Assembly: GCA_002427325.1 (NCBI GenBank)
Contig: DIQS01000014.1
Span: 121,256-143,525, forward strand
Origin: Cloacimonetes bacterium UBA5456
GTDB taxonomy: Bacteria > Cloacimonadota > Cloacimonadia > Cloacimonadales > Cloacimonadaceae
DNA length: 22,270 bases
Reading direction: 5' to 3'
The stretch's first letter is position 1. Each line of letters starts with the position of its first letter. This document shows positions 8,372-16,165 of this stretch, piece after piece. The notes below the pieces were generated by a model that worked only from the letters and a program-made list of their open reading frames with translations, had not been told where the DNA came from and did not search any database. The translations under genes and the position numbers were made by a program.

Positions 8372-9128
8372 GAGCCAAAACCTCCGTTTCATCGCTGAAT
8401 CTATTCACATAATAGACGAAGATATCATCCAGATCGCTCTCCCCCGCTTCGCTGCGAAGTTCTTCCAAAGTGCCGGAAGCCAATAGTTTGCCTCTATGAA
8501 TGAGCACGATCCTATCTGCCAAACGCTCAGCCTCGCGCATGATGTGGGTGCTGAAAAGCACGCATTTGCCTTCGTCTTTACACTTGCGGATGAAGGAGAT
8601 GATATTCCTTGCCGTGAGTATATCCAAACCTGCCGTAGGTTCGTCAAAGATCATCACTTGCGGGTCGTGGATGATGGAGCGCACGATCGAGACCTTTTGC
8701 TTCATCCCTGTGGAGAGGAATTCAATCTTTTTATCCATGAAATCGTGCATGTCTAAGAGCTCGACCATCTCGTTCATACGGCGCGTTATCTCGCTGTCTT
8801 TAACGGAATAAAGCCGTCCGAAATAGCGGATAAACTCATGTGGTCTCAAGCGATTATAAAGCCCGGTATCACCGGAAAGAAAGCCGAGATTCTCGCGTAC
8901 TTTTTCCGGATTTTTAACGATGTCCCAGCCTGCGATCGAGGCAGTGCCGCGCGTGGGACGAAACACGGTGGAAAGGATGCGCATGGTGGTCGTCTTGCCG
9001 GCGCCATTCACGCCCAAAAGGCAGACTATCTCCCCATCTTTGGAATCAAAAGAGATGCCGTCCACGGCATTGAACTTGCCCCCGTCTTTCAGCGGGAACT
9101 CTTTTACTAAGTTTTCAACGGTGATCAT
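8361..9128 (-). CDS. ABC transporter ATP-binding protein (NatA type)
   Basis: The 255-residue ATPase energises the permease encoded immediately downstream. Walker A is GVNGAGKTT (residues 39-47), the Q-loop region is ENLGFLSGD, the signature is LSTGMKQKV (from 138; the G-G pair of the classic LSGGQ reads T-G, as in NatA-type exporters), and Walker B is VMIFDEPTAGLD with D162/E163, followed by STHIM with the switch histidine. The ATG at 9128 has GGAG 5 bases upstream; the longer GTG start at 9134 would sit on that site and is rejected. No promoter is obvious in the 90-base gap behind the GcvT-family gene, so the start of this transcript is unresolved. Confidence 0.95.
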   Translation of the reverse strand: MITVENLVKEFPLKDGGKFNAVDGISFDSKDGEIVCLLGVNGAGKTTTMRILSTVFRPTRGTASIAGWDIVKNPEKVRENLGFLSGDTGLYNRLRPHEFIRYFGRLYSVKDSEITRRMNEMVELLDMHDFMDKKIEFLSTGMKQKVSIVRSIIHDPQVMIFDEPTAGLDILTARNIISFIRKCKDEGKCVLFSTHIMREAERLADRIVLIHRGKLLASGTLEELRSEAGESDLDDIFVYYVNRFSDETEVLAHEF

Positions 9129-9160
9129 TGTCACTCCATCTTGGTCATTGTCGATTGAAA

Positions 9161-9207
9161 AAGAATGCTATCGCAGCCCTCTCGGGACTCAAGAAAACTG
9201 CGATAGC
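9161..9207 (-). terminator. rho-independent terminator of the GcvT-family gene
   Basis: GCTATCGCAG (9167-9176) and CTGCGATAGC (9198-9207) form a perfect 10-bp stem with a 21-base loop, 11 bases past the stop codon at 9219. On the - strand the stem is followed by ATTCTTTTT. Within the loop CCC and GGG may pair further. It separates the GcvT-family gene from the ABC exporter genes. Confidence 0.75.
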
Positions 9208-9218
9208 GTGGTCGTATA

Positions 9219-10610
9219 TTATAGGTTCTCTATGTTCTTAAGTGCTTTGTGTGCAGTGGCTTCGTTGATTCCCTCTTGGGTGATATAGCCCAAAACGGGT
9301 TTGCCGGAAGGATTGCCCTCGGCGTCTTCGCGGAAGAGTTCCAGTGCGATGCGAACCGGTTTGTCATCCACCATCGTGATGTCTTTGCCCTCGGCGTCGG
9401 TCTCAAAGAGATTGTCCTTGAGCCAAACCAAACCGATTGCGGCAGTTCCATGCTCATCGATGACGTTTTTGCGCGTGGAACCGATGGCGAGACGCTGTTC
9501 GTGCGAGAGATTTGGGGAGTTGATGCTGGAAGTGACGGTTCCCACTCTCTTGCCATTGAGATATGCGCCTCTACCCACTGCAATCCCTTCGCTTACAAGG
9601 ATATTCAGGCTCTTTGTGACGCCTTTTTCAAGTGCTTTCATCAGCGCAGCTTTGCCGATGAATTCGTCCTTTGTGATATCGACAGCGGCGGCGTAGAGCG
9701 GGGCATTGATGGGATTGTGGACGGGGTCATATTCGCTGCCCATGAGCGGAAGCCCGAATGCTCCGGCGGAGATACGGTTTTCATCGCGACCGCCCAAGCC
9801 TACCAAGAGGCCACCAAGATTCAGCGCACTACTCACGATCTTCTTGAAATCCTCTGTTGCAAAAGCTTTGGGGATATAGATTTCCCAGCCCCAGCGATTG
9901 GTGTAGCCGGTGCGAGAGAAATAGTAGGTATGCCCTTCGCGATCGATCTCGTTGAAGGTGAAAAAGCTCATGTTTTTAGCAGGATTATTGCGATTTCTCA
10001 GCACATCTTCGCCATAAACTTCTTTGATTACCTTATAGGAAAGCGGACCTTGCACGTCAACCTTAACTAATTCATCGGAAAGGTCTTTAGCTATCACATC
10101 TTCGCCCTCTTTCTTGTGACGCATGATGCGATCGATATCTGCCACTAAAGAAATCTTTTCGCCATCGCGCTCGATCTCGTCAGTGATATCGTGTCCGGCA
10201 TTGATCACGAGGATGAAATCATTGTCCGAAACCTTCATCATGATCATGTCGTCCACCACCCCGCCGTCATCATTAAGAAGCAGGGTATATTTGCAAGCAC
10301 CGACCTTCATATCCTTGATATTTGCCGGCAAAGTGCGGTCTAAAAGCGCCTCGGCATCGGCTCCGGAAAAGAGGATTTGTGCCATGTGGTCGATGTTATA
10401 GACGGCGACTTTGTTCACCGCGGCGGATTCTTCCAAAACGCTGGTGAGATAGTTCACAGCCATGTCATATTCGCCGAAATTGCTACGTTTTACGGGTTGG
10501 ACTTCGATGCCTTTATGCTTTGCCAAAAGAGGGAGATACCACTCTTGTTCGAGGTCAAAAAGAAAGGTGCGACGAAGCTCTTTGGGGAAGTCTATTCCAA
10601 GTTTCTTCAT
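9219..10610 (-). CDS. GcvT-family aminomethyltransferase (long form)
   Basis: This 463-residue protein belongs to the folate-dependent GcvT family, whose T-protein takes the aminomethyl group from the lipoyl H-protein to tetrahydrofolate in glycine cleavage. Landmarks are NIDHMAQ at 72-78 (DVSHMGQ in typical members), LLNDDGGVVDDM with the conserved aspartates D120/D121, DVQGP, RTGYTNRWGWEIYIP, and DENRISAG...LPLMGSEYDPVHNPINA, then GKAALMKA and a C-terminal barrel. Typical T-proteins have about 360-370 residues; here the N-terminus is about 50 residues longer and there are insertions. The start at 10610 has AGGAG 8 bases upstream; an ORF extension to 10643 lacks one. No gcvH, gcvP or lpd lies nearby, so a different folate-linked demethylase function is possible. 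Confidence 0.83.
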   Translation of the reverse strand: MKKLGIDFPKELRRTFLFDLEQEWYLPLLAKHKGIEVQPVKRSNFGEYDMAVNYLTSVLEESAAVNKVAVYNIDHMAQILFSGADAEALLDRTLPANIKDMKVGACKYTLLLNDDGGVVDDMIMMKVSDNDFILVINAGHDITDEIERDGEKISLVADIDRIMRHKKEGEDVIAKDLSDELVKVDVQGPLSYKVIKEVYGEDVLRNRNNPAKNMSFFTFNEIDREGHTYYFSRTGYTNRWGWEIYIPKAFATEDFKKIVSSALNLGGLLVGLGGRDENRISAGAFGLPLMGSEYDPVHNPINAPLYAAAVDITKDEFIGKAALMKALEKGVTKSLNILVSEGIAVGRGAYLNGKRVGTVTSSINSPNLSHEQRLAIGSTRKNVIDEHGTAAIGLVWLKDNLFETDAEGKDITMVDDKPVRIALELFREDAEGNPSGKPVLGYITQEGINEATAHKALKNIENL

Positions 10611-11000
10611 GGGTTTACTCCTGATAATAATATTTTCCACCACAATGCGGCGATGGGCTTTTTTGTCAAAGACTTTATTTTCCTACTGCGTCAGACGATT
10701 TGGAGATTTAGCGATTTTTCAAGGGCAAGATTGTAGAAATGACTTGTTGTTAACCATATTCTTAAAAGTATCTTTCAGTAATGACATGCAAATAGCATCA
10801 AAAAGGGTTTCACCATCTATACAATCATCGCGATTATCATGAAAACAACAATTGACATGCGTTATCTATCAACTATGCAGACATAATCTAAAAAGCCAAC
10901 TATTGTGCATCGACATTTATTTTAATAAATTTGATAAAATAAACATTGACTAAATATCTTATAATGATTTAAATGGGATATCTTTAATTCGGGAGGAATT
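10611..11000. other. intergenic region between divergent genes
   Basis: This 390-base AT-rich stretch separates the - strand GcvT-family gene from the + strand kinase operon. For the former, a perfect TTGACA lies on the - strand at 10664-10669, but no good -10 follows. On the + strand TTGACA at 10852-10857 has only TATGCA at 16 bases spacing. The best + promoter is listed separately. I see no riboswitch-like core, tRNA or coding frame with codon support in it. Confidence 0.6.
10946..10974 (+). promoter_or_regulatory. likely promoter of the kinase/FHA/transporter operon
   Basis: TTGACT at 10946-10951 and TTAAAT at 10969-10974 are spaced by 17 bases; transcription would begin near 10981, leaving a 20-base leader that carries GGAGG at 10992-10996. 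A perfect TATAAT (10960-10965) lies between them, but the only good upstream hexamers are 8 or 23 bases away. Either -10 could be used. Confidence 0.5.
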
Positions 11001-12251
11001 ATGCAACTCGAAGCTGGTTCTTTTTTACGTGATTACGAGATTGAAAAGCTTTTGGGAAAAGGCGGAATGGGGACTGTCTATCTTGCAAAAGACAGCTTTT
11101 TAGACAGACGCGTTGCCATCAAGGAGCTCAGCCCTCTATTGACAGCAGACTCCGAATTAGTGCAAAGATTTCGCAATGAAGCGAGAATGCAAGCCAAGCT
11201 TAATCATGCAAACATCGTAAGCCTGCACAGTTTTTTTGAACAATCCGGTCGCTATTACATGGTGATGGAATATGCCGAAGGGAGAACCTTGAAAGAACTT
11301 ATCAATCAAATTGGACCTATCCCGGAAAAAAGAGCCCTCAACATATTAAGACAATTAGTCTCTGCATTGCAATATGCTCACGAACTAGGAATTGTGCACC
11401 GCGATATCAAACCTTCAAATATCATCTTAGACGCTAATGATAGGGTGAAGATATTGGATTTTGGTATTGCTCGGATCATGGGCGAGCGTGGCCTCACGCA
11501 GACTGGACAGCAATTGGGTACGGTTGTGTATATGAGTCCCGAGCAGGTGAAAGCATTCAAAGATATAGACGGCAGGTCAGATATTTATAGCCTTGGAGTA
11601 AGCTTTTTTGAGATGCTGAGCGGACGCCGGCCTTATGATCTGAATACTGATAGTGATTTTGAGATTATGACCAAGATCGTGCAGAATCCTTTACCTGACC
11701 CGAGATCATATTATCCACATATATCGGACAAAACCGTTAATATCCTAAACAAGATGATTGAGAAAGATCGGAATCTGAGGTATCCAAATGCTCTTAAAAT
11801 AGCCCAAGATATCGATGGCAACCTGTCAGGTCAACAGAATAGCAGCTATGTTCCTCAGTACGATATGCCTATGAGAAATAAACCAAGCAATGTAGTATCG
11901 GATGCGGAGCAGATCAGCGATAAATCAGATTACGGTATGAATAAAACCAGCATCACTAAAATGTATGTGTTGCAAAGTATTGTGGCGATTGCAGCAATAG
12001 TCTCTTGGTTTATTATTTCTTCTATTTTTTTTGATATCTTCGATGATCCGATACTAATAGTTGTCAGTCTTTTTATTGCAACTATTGGCATGGTGATATT
12101 CACCTTCAAGAATGTTGTTATTACTCAGAAGCTATTGGATAAAAAACAGTACAAAGAAGCATATCTGAGTTCAGTTCGTAATAGGAAATTCAACAAGATT
12201 ATTTTCATATTTGCAGCCGTCTTCTTCATTATTGGAATTATTCTTGATTGA
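11001..12251 (+). CDS. membrane-anchored Ser/Thr protein kinase (Hanks type)
   Basis: The 416-residue protein has a complete PknB-like kinase domain (about residues 10-275): glycine loop GKGGMGTV (19-26), ATP-binding K41 in VAIK, helix-C E60, HRDIKPSN with catalytic D135 and N140, DFG at 153-155, an activation loop with T166, T168 and T174, and SPE at 179-181. All catalytic residues are present, so it should be active. A polar linker follows, then three hydrophobic segments (about 323-343, 347-369, 396-415). Unlike PknB it has no extracytoplasmic sensor domain: after the last helix the protein ends. It is the first gene of the eight-gene operon and presumably phosphorylates its neighbours, especially the FHA proteins. 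Confidence 0.95.
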   Translation: MQLEAGSFLRDYEIEKLLGKGGMGTVYLAKDSFLDRRVAIKELSPLLTADSELVQRFRNEARMQAKLNHANIVSLHSFFEQSGRYYMVMEYAEGRTLKELINQIGPIPEKRALNILRQLVSALQYAHELGIVHRDIKPSNIILDANDRVKILDFGIARIMGERGLTQTGQQLGTVVYMSPEQVKAFKDIDGRSDIYSLGVSFFEMLSGRRPYDLNTDSDFEIMTKIVQNPLPDPRSYYPHISDKTVNILNKMIEKDRNLRYPNALKIAQDIDGNLSGQQNSSYVPQYDMPMRNKPSNVVSDAEQISDKSDYGMNKTSITKMYVLQSIVAIAAIVSWFIISSIFFDIFDDPILIVVSLFIATIGMVIFTFKNVVITQKLLDKKQYKEAYLSSVRNRKFNKIIFIFAAVFFIIGIILD

Positions 12252-12296
12252 TTTCCGCCAACACCACAGATTAAACAACGAAAAAGGAGAGACTCA

Positions 12297-12992
12297 ATGA
12301 AATGTCCCAACTGCGGCAAAGAAAATCAAAGCAATGCAGCCTTTTGCAAAGGTTGTGGAGGTAAAATGCAAGATAGATTTAAGACTTGTAAAAACGGGCA
12401 CAATTACGATGCCTCATTGAATAGCTGTCCCTTCTGTCCATCCGACGATAGGACGATAAGCGGAGCAGAGACCATGATGGACTCTCCTCAATTTGATAGT
12501 GCTGAGACCATGATGGACACCCCCATGCACGACAGGGATAAGACAATGATGGACTTGAGCAAGCCGAGAATCAACTCTGCTAATATCACTCGCACGGTAG
12601 CAGATAGAGATTCGACGATGATCTACACAGCACCCAGCAAAGACGAAGGAGCCGAAGGCTCGGACAAAGAAGCAAAATCCGGCGGAGCGCTCAGGAAACT
12701 TGTCGGCTGGCTGGTAACCTTTGATGTTAACCCCATCGGTCAAGACTATAAGCTCTATCAAGGCAGACAAATAATCGGCAGCAAGAGCTCTTGCGAGATA
12801 TGCATCCAACAACCGGGCATATCCAGCGAGCATGCCGTCTTACTCTATCGTAACGGCAAATTGATCCTGCAGGACAATCTATCCACCAACGGAACTTTTG
12901 TAAACGATGAAATGATTGAAGACAAGGTTGAGCTAAACAATGATGACATCATCAAGGTCGCTTTGATCAATCTCAAGGTAAAGATAATATAG
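12297..12992 (+). CDS. zinc-ribbon and FHA adaptor protein with TMMD repeats
   Basis: The 231-residue soluble protein begins with a CxxC...CxxC zinc ribbon (C3, C6, C17, C20), followed by a second ribbon-like TCKNGHNYDASLNSCPFC (C31, H35, C44, C47). Residues 50-125 are a low-complexity linker with three near-identical TMMD units (T59, T71, T83). The C-terminal FHA domain (about 152-231) has SSEH (S176-H179) and NGTF (N198, G199). However, its usual GR pair reads G161-S162, so the phosphothreonine-contacting arginine is missing or replaced by K163. AAGGAGA lies 6 bases ahead of the ATG. It follows the kinase by 45 bases. By position it is likely a kinase substrate and scaffold. Confidence 0.88.
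   Translation: MKCPNCGKENQSNAAFCKGCGGKMQDRFKTCKNGHNYDASLNSCPFCPSDDRTISGAETMMDSPQFDSAETMMDTPMHDRDKTMMDLSKPRINSANITRTVADRDSTMIYTAPSKDEGAEGSDKEAKSGGALRKLVGWLVTFDVNPIGQDYKLYQGRQIIGSKSSCEICIQQPGISSEHAVLLYRNGKLILQDNLSTNGTFVNDEMIEDKVELNNDDIIKVALINLKVKII
12468..12554 (+). repeat. 36-bp-period coding repeat encoding three TMMD motifs
   Basis: Three units encoding (E/K)TMMD start at 12468, 12504 and 12540, exactly 36 bases (12 residues) apart. The core GA(G/C)ACCATGATGGAC is almost unchanged between units one and two. Each threonine has aspartate at +3. A related TVAD occurs at residues 100-103 and a TMIY at 107-110. Confidence 0.85.
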
Positions 12993-13042
12993 CATTGCGG
13001 TTCATGTCAAGTTCAGCACGCACGTTATGCAAAGGAGATGAG

Positions 13043-14620
13043 ATGAAACATAGAATATTGTTAATCATACTGCTATTGTTTTCCATCAGCATGATTTGGG
13101 GACAAAGCGAAGCTCGCTACATCAAGTCCGAGACCGGCGGCTTTCCCATCATGGTAAGCTCGGTGCAGGTTTTGGATAGTTCGCAGGAGCCAATCTCGAC
13201 ACTAAAAGAGCCCAATTTCAGCATTACTCTCGATGGAAAGAACGCGGAGTCTCTCAAGGTGAGCAACTATGAAGAAAGCGGTATGGGTCTGCAGATAATG
13301 CTTTGCGTGGACAGTTCCGGCTCCATGAGCGGCGTCCCGATCAATGCCTTCAAGAAAGCCATCATCCCTTTTGTGAACAAATTAAGAACGGTAGATAAGC
13401 TGGCGATCTCCACTTTTGGCGACGATTATCAGCTCTTGGCAGACTTCAGCAACGAGAAAAACCTGCTCAAAAGAACCCTGGAAAACATTACCCCGCGCAG
13501 CAACTACACGGCTCTTTATTACGGCTCTTATAAAGCTCTGCAACACCTGGTCGCTAATGACGAGCAACCGGGCAAAGTGCTCATCTTAGTCAGCGACGGC
13601 AAGGATGAGAATCCGGCAAGCTCCTATGATGAAAACGATGTTATAAACCTGGCAAAAGAGAACGGTATTCCCATATTCGCCATGGGATATTCCCGCGTTC
13701 AAGAGATATTCTTACAATCCTTGGAGCGCATGGCAGAGAAGACGGGTGGGGATTTTTATCACGCCAGCAAGACAGAAGAATTCCAAGACTATTTTGAGAA
13801 AGTGTACAGACAGATTATGAACATCTATCTGCTATCATACACGGTGCCCGGCATGAACGGAGATGGTAATGACCACAACCTCGGCATCAAGGTCAGCACC
13901 CCTTATAACACTACGCATCAACTGAAAGCAAGCGTTACCTTGCCCATCACGAGAAATCAGGTGGCGCAAAAAACAACTAAAAAAAGCTCCAATATCTGGG
14001 TGATTGTGGGAGTGATTGCGCTCATCCTTGTTGTTGGCGCAGTTGCTTATATGCTGATAAATAAGGCAACAAACAAACGGAAAGCTGAAGAAGCAAGAAG
14101 ATTGAATGAGCTTGAAGCTGCAAAAGAAAGAGAATTAGCCGCCGAAAGAAGGAAAGCCGAAGAACTCGAAGAAAGGCTGAAACAAAAAGATGAAAAGCTT
14201 GAAACGGATGTTTTTAGACCCGCAGCAGCAGCACCTGAACCAGCATTCCAGCCCAGAGTCGTTCCTGAAGATAGAGAAAGAACGATAATCACCGGTGGAA
14301 CATCCTTTGTCCCAAGAATTGAGAATCCCCAAAGCTTGCGCATGGAATTCATGTTTGGAAGCCAAAGCGGGAAGATCTACACGATTGGCAAAGAAGGCGC
14401 AACTATTGGACGCAAAGAAGGCAACAGCATCGTTATCAGCGATCAAACTGTTTCATCATATCATGCCAAGATCAGCTATATCGACGGCGCTTTTATCATC
14501 GAAGACTTGGGCTCCACCAATGGCGTATTTATCAACGGCAATAGAGTTCAAATACATAAAATAACAGATAGTTGCACATTTAAGTTTGGAGAAGCCGAAG
14601 GCGATTTTGACCCGAGGTAA
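13043..14620 (+). CDS. VWA-domain membrane protein with cytoplasmic coiled coil and FHA domain
   Basis: The 525-residue protein has a signal peptide (KHRILLIILLLFSISMIWG), a beta-rich segment, then a von Willebrand A domain (about 82-270) with an intact MIDAS: D90-S92-S94 in VDSSGSM, T in SNYTALYY and D in LVSDGKDE. A transmembrane helix (about 317-339) follows, then an Arg/Glu/Lys-rich coiled coil (about 342-387) and a C-terminal FHA domain with TIGRKEGN, SSYHA and STNGVFING. By topology the metal-binding VWA domain is periplasmic and the FHA cytoplasmic, like a receptor. The ATG at 13043 has AGGAG 5 bases upstream; an upstream TTG at 12995 is unsupported. Confidence 0.92.
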   Translation: MKHRILLIILLLFSISMIWGQSEARYIKSETGGFPIMVSSVQVLDSSQEPISTLKEPNFSITLDGKNAESLKVSNYEESGMGLQIMLCVDSSGSMSGVPINAFKKAIIPFVNKLRTVDKLAISTFGDDYQLLADFSNEKNLLKRTLENITPRSNYTALYYGSYKALQHLVANDEQPGKVLILVSDGKDENPASSYDENDVINLAKENGIPIFAMGYSRVQEIFLQSLERMAEKTGGDFYHASKTEEFQDYFEKVYRQIMNIYLLSYTVPGMNGDGNDHNLGIKVSTPYNTTHQLKASVTLPITRNQVAQKTTKKSSNIWVIVGVIALILVVGAVAYMLINKATNKRKAEEARRLNELEAAKERELAAERRKAEELEERLKQKDEKLETDVFRPAAAAPEPAFQPRVVPEDRERTIITGGTSFVPRIENPQSLRMEFMFGSQSGKIYTIGKEGATIGRKEGNSIVISDQTVSSYHAKISYIDGAFIIEDLGSTNGVFINGNRVQIHKITDSCTFKFGEAEGDFDPR

Positions 14621-14630
14621 GGAGATGAAT

Positions 14631-15806
14631 ATGCAGACTGATAAAAACAGATTTCTCTATGGTAACCTGAGTGATGTCGGTAGGGTTCGTGATGAAAACC
14701 AGGACTATTACGGCAGATATAGCGGAAGATTTGGCGATTTGCTATTGATTTGCGACGGCATGGGCGGCTATCAAGGCGGCTCAATCGCATCACGCATGGC
14801 AGTTGACATCATTTCAGAACATTTCAAGATGCTAAGCTCTCACTATGATGTCAAATATGAGATTGAACAAGCAGCCAACCAAGCACAGATGCAGATCAAG
14901 AGACATCAGGCGGAAAATCCCGACACAAAAAGCATGGGAACAACCTTAGTTTTGCTCTTGATTCGCGGTGACAGCTATTGGTTTGCCCACATTGGTGATA
15001 GCAGGATATATCTGAAGCGCGATGGCAGGACAAATCAGCTCACGAAGGATCATTCTTTGGTGCAAGAGATGATTGACAGCGGCATCATTGAGCCCGAGCA
15101 AGCGCATGATCATCCAAAACGTAATATCATCACCAGAGCCTTGGGAACCGATAACCACACAGTGGATATCAAGGGACCATATCACCTTAAAACCGGCGAT
15201 GTATTTATGCTTTGCTCCGACGGAATGTATGAATATTTTGACCATGAAGAAATATCCGAACACATGGACAAAGAACCGCAAGACGCTTGTGAGTTATTTG
15301 TTGCTCTGGCAAATCAGCGTGGCGGTAAAGACAATATCACGGTGCAAGTGGTCAAGATCATTGGGGAGATTTTGGAGCCTATCATCCCGATGACGCCCCC
15401 TCCCACCAAGATCAGACTCCTCAATAAACGCAATGCTATCATCGCTGCATTTATCATCATTCTTGCCGGAATACTTGCCACCACCACGCTTCATCGCTGT
15501 GGTAACAAGGACGAAAAGAAGCAAGAAGAAGGCAAGTCCAAGACTGAAAGCAATGAAGGGCAAAAGAAGAGCAAAAGCAAGGATAAGATAGAGAATAAAG
15601 GCGACGACAAGGACAGGAAAGAGGCTCCAGATTTTCTTGGAGAAACAATAGACAAAGTGGGAGAACTCGGCAATGAATTAAAGAAACAAAAAAATATGGG
15701 ACGTTCATCATCCGAGATTGATAGCACAGGGCAAAAAACCTCAGTCCCAGGAAGCCAAGATTCCACCCAAACAACCCCCAATAACAAAGCAAAGGGCAAG
15801 AAATGA
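14631..15806 (+). CDS. PP2C-family Ser/Thr phosphatase with transmembrane tail
   Basis: The 391-residue protein has a full PPM/PP2C domain (about 8-245): RDENQD (R20-D25), CDGMGGYQGG with metal-binding D42/G43, SMGTTLVLLL, AHIGDSRIYL, TKDHSLV, RALG, LCSDGMYEYF and KDNITVQ. All metal ligands are present. It should reverse kinase marks in this operon. Unlike most soluble PP2C proteins it carries a transmembrane helix near 268-288 and a 100-residue tail rich in Lys, Glu, Asp, Ser and Thr that would be extracytoplasmic. The start at 14631 has AAGGAG 6 bases upstream; an ATG at 14625 is too close to it. It starts 10 bases after the VWA gene. Confidence 0.94.
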   Translation: MQTDKNRFLYGNLSDVGRVRDENQDYYGRYSGRFGDLLLICDGMGGYQGGSIASRMAVDIISEHFKMLSSHYDVKYEIEQAANQAQMQIKRHQAENPDTKSMGTTLVLLLIRGDSYWFAHIGDSRIYLKRDGRTNQLTKDHSLVQEMIDSGIIEPEQAHDHPKRNIITRALGTDNHTVDIKGPYHLKTGDVFMLCSDGMYEYFDHEEISEHMDKEPQDACELFVALANQRGGKDNITVQVVKIIGEILEPIIPMTPPPTKIRLLNKRNAIIAAFIIILAGILATTTLHRCGNKDEKKQEEGKSKTESNEGQKKSKSKDKIENKGDDKDRKEAPDFLGETIDKVGELGNELKKQKNMGRSSSEIDSTGQKTSVPGSQDSTQTTPNNKAKGKK

Positions 15807-16165
15807 ATAAGAAAATAACCATCATCTCGTTGATTTTGCTAATCGTATTACTTTTCATCACCGGCTGCGACATGAAACTGCGCAAGCTCAAAAAGCAAGA
15901 GTTCAATCTCTTAAAACAAAATGTCGTCCAACTTCTCGGAAACGACTATAAAGTACAAAAGATTAATATAAGCGAAGAAGGCTATACAAATGAAGAACAA
16001 AGCGAATATCTCGTTGAATTTAGCTTCGATTTGAATAAGCCTATCCTATTAATGACCGGCACCGGCATACCGGGTCGGTTTGTATTCCAAAAAGATGAAT
16101 CAGGAGAATGGAAATGCATATTAAACACAGGCAACCCAAGCGAATTGTTCAATTTTTTGCGCTGA
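15803..16165 (+). CDS. small lipoprotein of unknown function
   Basis: The 120-residue protein begins with a Lys-rich N-region, a hydrophobic core and the lipobox ITGC with lipidation site C22, so it should be anchored to a membrane on the periplasmic side. Residues after the cysteine form a basic, then mixed alpha/beta domain with no motif I recognise. It overlaps the PP2C stop by 4 bases (ATGA) and its end is overlapped by the protease gene, so translation is coupled. It may be a periplasmic partner of the VWA protein, M48 protease or transporter (inference). Confidence 0.8.
   Translation: MNKKITIISLILLIVLLFITGCDMKLRKLKKQEFNLLKQNVVQLLGNDYKVQKINISEEGYTNEEQSEYLVEFSFDLNKPILLMTGTGIPGRFVFQKDESGEWKCILNTGNPSELFNFLR

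Noticed and set aside
9249..10070. 273-codon + strand ORF opposite the GcvT-family gene
   Set aside because: Shadow of a conserved gene; the translation has no recognisable motifs.
10946..10965. TTGACT with TATAAT as one promoter
   Set aside because: The spacing is only 8 bases; the 17-base partner TTAAAT is preferred.
10611..11000. Glycine riboswitch ahead of the GcvT-family gene
   Set aside because: No paired aptamer core could be recognised in the leader, which is also too short after the likely start site.
12995..13042. TTG start for the VWA protein
   Set aside because: It lacks a Shine-Dalgarno and would hide the signal peptide behind 16 extra residues; ATG 13043 has AGGAG.
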